Source of the DNA: Corynespora cassiicola
Lineage: Eukaryota > Ascomycota > Dothideomycetes > Pleosporales > Corynesporascaceae
Reading direction: 5' to 3'
Length of the DNA: 64,000 nucleotides
Assembly: GCA_022059125.1 (NCBI GenBank)
Contig: JAEUWY010000023.1
Coordinates: 1,922,001 to 1,986,000 of the forward strand
Shown: piece after piece, positions 59,457-64,000 of the stretch
How the letters are laid out: every line of letters starts with the position of its first letter
Position numbering within the stretch: the stretch's first letter is position 1
Notes under the pieces: generated by a model
What the model was told of the DNA's origin: nothing
The model's input: the letters and a program-made list of their open reading frames with translations, nothing else
Databases searched by the model: none
Made by a program: the position numbers and the translations under genes

Positions 59457-62370
59457 TTACGAGTTGACACGGACTTTGGAAAGCTTGCTGAGAACACTGA
59501 GGAGACCTGTTGAGCGTGTCAGTTGATGTTTTTGGCAAGAGCGGGGACGGATTGGCTTACCAGTTGTGCCGTTGGTCAGAGTTGACATGGCGAGCGAGTT
59601 GCGGTCACCGACCGTGACGGTCTGGACATTAGAGACGAGCCAGTCTTCTTTTATATGCTTGGCCCACTTGAAAGTGGTTTCGTCGTCACGATCGTTGCCA
59701 GCAATCAGCAGAAACTCAGGACGGCTGGTCTCGGGGTATTTGTCGAAGATGTGCTGCACAGCGGTGGACTTGTCATAGTCCATGGGCTCGATGATGACCG
59801 AGTTCTTCGTAGGCACAGCTTTGATGCGCTGCTGCTCACTGGCATCGTTGATGTGGTTTGCGCAGTCTCCGGCATGGCGAGCGGCACTGTCGTCCTTTTC
59901 GGCATTCTCATAGTGGAAAATCAAGGAGCAATGGCGCTCTTCGACCCAGCTGCCTTCTACACGCTCGACATAGTATTGGAGAATCTGCTTGATAGCAGTC
60001 TTCCACTGGACCGTCTTTTCTTCATTGGGAAACTGTGTCCACTCCTCCGCGTGGGGGTCGCGCAAGAAACAGCCATTCTCCGCAATGAGACCAAGACCGG
60101 CAACGCGACCGAAAAGCATCTCGAGCTCGTCAATTGTGCGCCCGCTCATGACATAGACGGTGTTTCCTTCACCGGCAATAAGCTCAGTCAAGACGGCGTT
60201 GACCTTCTCGATGTTGGTAAGGACCGTGTTGTTAACGGAGCCATACATGGCTAGGGTGCCCTCGTAATCGAGAATGAACAGACGTCGCCAGCTAGTCTCG
60301 TATGCCTGGATGAGGTGCTTGATATCAAGTCGAGGGATTGACATGTTGTCGCGGCGGAACTGCTCATCGTAGACACGGGCAAGGTGCTCGCGCAAGTTCC
60401 TCATCCAGAAATCACCAGTTTGGTGATTCACAATGTCGTGCATCTTCTTGTACCGACGCTCCTTTTCGTCCTCTGTCATCATCAAGGCTTGCTTGAAAGC
60501 ATTGGCGATGTTCTGGTAGTCCCAGGGATTCACGGAGAGCTCGGCACCATCGAATATAGATGCGCTTCCGGTAAACTCACTGAGAATCACTGGGCCATGC
60601 TTCTTGTTGCTATCCCGGCCATCCTGGCAAATGACAAACTCGTGGGTCGTCACGTTCATGCCCTCACGGAGACTCGTAATGGCAAGTGCATCGGCAATGG
60701 TCAAGAGAGCCATGTACTGGGGGAAGGCAATGTCCTGCCTCAGGAAAACGAGGGGGTTGTGGGTGAGAGTCGAATGCGAGGCGTCAATGCGGGTCACAAT
60801 CTCGGAAATAGTTCCGGCCAATTCGGCATCCTCAGTCGAAGAGGTAGCGACCTGAATGAGAACGACCTTGTCCTTCAATTCAGGGTTTTGGTTCAGGAAC
60901 AGCTCAAAGCCGAGCAGTTTCTGCCTCATTCCGCGAATGGTATCGAGCTTGTCACGGGCTACGATGACACGCTTGCCCCGGTAGCGCTGCTCCATGGTCT
61001 GAATCCACGTCTTGACTTCTTCCCTATCACGTTCACGAGAGAGCGCATCGGGGTCAATACCGATAGGCGTCGCCCACACATTGACGAAACGGTTTTCTAG
61101 TTGGACGCCATCCTCGATTGCCTCGACAGCAAGGATTCGACTGCAGGTCTGCAGGAAGTGGTGCGCATATTCCTGGGTCTGGAAAGCAACAAGATTTGCG
61201 CCTAGGACACCCTCCAGCAACTCCTTGCGGAAGGCAATGCACCGGAAGACTTCGGAAGAGGGGAACGCAGTGTGCAAGTAGAAACCTATCTGAGCATCGG
61301 GAAGTTTCTGTCGAATCATACCAGGGACGAGGAGAAGGTGGTAGTCATGGATCCAAATGACATCACCGCGCTTGTAATTCTTCACTACCTTCTCGGCAAA
61401 AGCCTTGTTGACCGCAACGTAGTGCTTCCAGGAGTGATCCATAAAGGCCTTGCTCTTGGGATGGTCCGGGACTACATAGTGGAACACGGGCCACAGAATG
61501 GTCTTGCAGTAATGAGCATAGTGCCCATCGTAGTCTTTGTCATTGACGAGAACAGTGAGACACTGGTGTTGATCCTCGAGTTTCTCGCAAATCTCCGACT
61601 TCTTCTGGTCCTCGAGGGAGTCGGTGGGGAAGCCAATTAGGCCAACGTAGGCAACTTCGTCCAGGTTTCCGTTGGCAACACAAGATCGAACAGCGTTTGT
61701 CAGGCTACCGTTGCCCTGCACGCCGGGGACGAGGGTCCAGTCCGTGGTCCACCGGGGGTCGGCACGCCTGCTAGAATGAGAACGGTGGGAAAAGGGGCGA
61801 GAGCCTGCAACCTGCTGGCGCTCCTGGGCTTTGGCGTACTCTAGGATGGTGTGCGGGGGCACAGCATCGGCCCTCGAGCGCGGTTGGTTGAAGAGGGCGC
61901 TGGTGCCCCATTCAGGGACGTGGGCGTCGCTGCGGACGAGACCGGTGGGCTCGACGGTGGGGAAATAGCTCGTAGCCGTGGGTTGGGTGGGTGCAAAGAA
62001 CTCCTCGTGCTTCTCCATGGCTGCAGGGGTCTTTGGCAGTGACAGGGCTGAAACCTGGCGCTGGAGGGCCGCCATTGGGCCCTTGAGGAGGCTCTCGGTG
62101 TGCTCATCGGGCACAGCATTCACAGAGGCATTGCGGCGGCCGCCCAGGCTCAGAGCCCGCGGTGCTGGGTTAGATGGGGGTGGTGTGGGATTCTCCTGTG
62201 GTACAAGCTTCGGCTCATGGAAGTCGACCGTATACGGCAAAAAGCTGCGGAAAAGTTAGCATGGACCTGAGTAGGGATGGAAGCCATGCAGCGGGTGAAG
62301 CAATGGCACCCGCCCGCCAGGGGCTGAATGGAGACGGGATCACTTACAGAGAGACGACAAAGGTCGTCAT
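59457..62370 (-). CDS. Trehalose-6-phosphate synthase complex regulatory subunit (TPS3/TSL1-like)
   Basis: Exons 62370-62348, 62244-59561 and 59506-59457; 918 aa. The short first exon encodes MTTFVVSL and joins to FLPYTVDFHEPKL, the typical N-terminus of the family. A GT20 glucosyltransferase-like domain covers about 170-640 (VIWIHDYHLLLVPGMIRQ, LTIADALAITSLREGMNVTT) and a phosphatase-like HAD domain about 660-890. The usual phosphate-binding RLDYxKG site reads DKLDTIRG, and the HAD nucleophile motif DxDGT reads LDYEGTLA, with Glu in place of the second Asp. Both changes point to a non-catalytic subunit that tethers and regulates TPS1 and TPS2 in trehalose synthesis, as Tps3/Tsl1 do in yeast. 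The N-terminal 150 residues are disordered and Ser/Pro-rich, a likely site of phosphorylation. Confidence 0.9.
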
Positions 62371-63554
62371 GGTGGGCGGGTGGATGGAGCGTGGCCCGCT
62401 GAGCAGGAATTGTTTGTTCTAGGAATGCGGGCGTATGTCGGGGAGAAGGCGTGTAGGGAGTTTAAGAGGGGAAGGAGAAGGGGCGGGGTAGCTCGGAGGA
62501 CGCTCAGGTGGACTCGAGTGGAGTCGAGGATGGAGGTGCTGGCGGTGGAAAGTGGCAGAAGATTGCCGGAGTTCGAGTGAATTCTGCCCAGATGGCTTCC
62601 CACGTCACGGGACCGGGGGCGTGGGCGTGGGCTTGGGAGAGAAGGCGCGCAAGCTTTCAGGCCCAGCTAGCTAGCTCTGTTTTCCCTGGAGCGGCAGGGC
62701 CGTGCAGGCGTCTTATATGGATGGTCGAGGGCGGCAATGAAGGAATGGGCCGGCCCTGCGTGGAAGAGGTTGTGGATGGGTTGGATGTGGCGGGCGAGGT
62801 GAATGCTGGAGCTGGTGGTAGCCGGCAGCTGGCAGCTGGCAGCCGGGGGGTCTTGTCTCCGGCCACAGGCATCGCAGCGCGCCGCTTGATTTTTTGGCCC
62901 CGCGATGACGTCGGGCGTCGAGCGTGGCTCTAGGCACAGGGCGGACGGTGAGGCGGGCTCAACTGGGACTACCCCTTTCGCGTCTCGCAATGGCTGGACG
63001 CTGCCCGCCAGAGGGTCGCACATTATCACTCTCACATCATCGCGACGCAACGCCCACAAAAACTTTGATATCCTGTGCAGATGGGGGTCCGCTGACGGCC
63101 TGCTACCGATCCCGCTGGCCGACCCAAGCCTCCGACCGCCCAATCACCAGCCTCCGTGGCCTGGCTGTCCTGTGGGCCCTCGACGCAGCCGCAAGCCGTG
63201 AGGCCGCGCGCCTTACTACAGGCGGCCCAGCCCGCCGGTTTTTGTTCGAACATCCTGGAGCCTTCGTCGCGTGGAGAGTCTGGCAGAAAGCGGCTGCCAC
63301 CAGGCCGATCCAGGACCTAGCCACCACCGTTATCGTGATCGACTTTCGCACAATCCGATGCTGACCGATGGGAATTTTGGGCACAAACGCACATCCCCGC
63401 CTCCAATACGAGCCTTTGTCAGCCGAGTAGTGAGCCCCAGCATTCCGTTGGACGTGTTGTGAATTGCCAGGCGCGTTGGCTGTGCCCGTGGGGTCCCCAA
63501 GGCCACCGTGTAGAAAGAGGCGAGACGATACGAGCCAAAGGCCATTGTTCGGCC
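62371..63554. other. Gene-free region
   Basis: Promoter side of the trehalose gene, then GC-rich DNA without a supported gene. A GGCAGCTGGCAGCTGGCAGC triplication is at about 62823-62845. Confidence 0.45.
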
Positions 63555-63999
63555 CTATTCTGTTACTACCATCTTGCTCGTACCCGAAGTTATCATGGGC
63601 GACTTCATGAGTACGTCCCAGTGATGTGAGCCGTACGTCTGCAGGCTTGAAACCTCAATCTCTCTTTTGCCTCGTGCGAGATTATCTGCGTCGCACTTGT
63701 CCACCGCCTCCTCCAATGATTGCTTCCCTGTGGCGTAGCTTTCAATGGCCTCGATGTAGTTGAACGCATCCTCGAATGCATTGTTGAGGCCTTGGCCTCT
63801 GAAAGGCGGCATGGGGTGTGCTGCGTCGCCGGCTATCGTGACTCTTCCTCTGTGGTTGTTCCACTTTACTGGCTTGGTCCATACGCGGAACGTGTCTGGG
63901 GGCACCCAAAAATCCTCTGGGATCCACTCCGCGGCCGACTTGAAAGGCTCACAATAGTTTGCGGCATAGCTCTTGAGCAACTTTAGGCGGCCGGCATTC
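63555..63999 (-). CDS. FAD-dependent monooxygenase, C-terminal part (cut by right edge)
   Basis: The minus-strand frame is open from 63999 at the window edge to the TAG-side stop at 63555 (147 codons). It contains the second FAD-binding signature of class A flavin monooxygenases: RVTIAGDAAHPMPPFRGQGL then NNAFEDAFNY, with the GD motif and the proline-rich loop that contacts the flavin. Salicylate-hydroxylase-like and zeaxanthin-epoxidase-like enzymes share it. The start, NADPH-linked residues and substrate side lie outside the window, so the substrate is unknown. The frame ends SGTSKMVVTE without a membrane tail. Confidence 0.85.
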   Translation of the reverse strand, partial: NAGRLKLLKSYAANYCEPFKSAAEWIPEDFWVPPDTFRVWTKPVKWNNHRGRVTIAGDAAHPMPPFRGQGLNNAFEDAFNYIEAIESYATGKQSLEEAVDKCDADNLARGKREIEVSSLQTYGSHHWDVLMKSPMITSGTSKMVVTE

Positions 64000-64000
64000 G

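Overview
The window looks like nuclear DNA of a filamentous ascomycete, most likely a Dothideomycete (class is inferred). Genes are interrupted by short introns, mostly 45-60 nt, with GT(R)NGT donors, CTAAC/CTGAC-like branch points and YAG acceptors. There are no operons. Housekeeping eukaryotic genes (LSM5, telomerase, a trehalose-synthase subunit, a RhoGEF, a TBC protein) sit beside small lineage-specific genes. Exon boundaries below were worked out by hand from splice signals, reading-frame continuity and remembered family consensus; no alignment was run.

Layout. 0-11.6 kb is mostly AT-rich and accessory: the tail of a cysteine-rich gene, a bacterial-type L-asparaginase II, a small unknown gene, a divergent pair of Cys-rich zinc-ribbon-like paralogues (the minus copy looks dead), a decayed gene at 5.6-6.1 kb, an amino-acid permease, and a small two-exon gene interrupted by TGA. 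11.7-30.6 kb is denser: a 1,550-aa Q/P-rich coiled-coil protein, a DUF3074 (START-like) gene whose frame is cut by a UAG sitting in a perfect hairpin, a SAM+HMG-box protein, LSM5 with five introns, and a Werner-type 3'-5' exonuclease. 30.6-37.8 kb is gene-poor, with one small F-box-like gene and low-complexity DNA. 37.8-62.4 kb is core: a TBC-domain protein lacking its catalytic fingers, telomerase reverse transcriptase in 11 exons (one intron of the GC-AG class), a DH-BAR-SH3 RhoGEF, a six-span membrane protein, a secreted class 3 lipase, and a TPS3/TSL1-type trehalose-synthase subunit with both active sites altered. The right edge cuts a FAD monooxygenase.

No biosynthetic cluster or mobile element was recognised. 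Divergent pairs sharing short promoters are LSM5/exonuclease (217 bp) and membrane protein/lipase (461 bp); TERT and the RhoGEF diverge from a 1.4-kb gap. The most unusual points are the in-frame UAG hairpin in the DUF3074 gene, the GC-AG intron needed to read telomerase through, and the zinc-ribbon-like paralogue pair.
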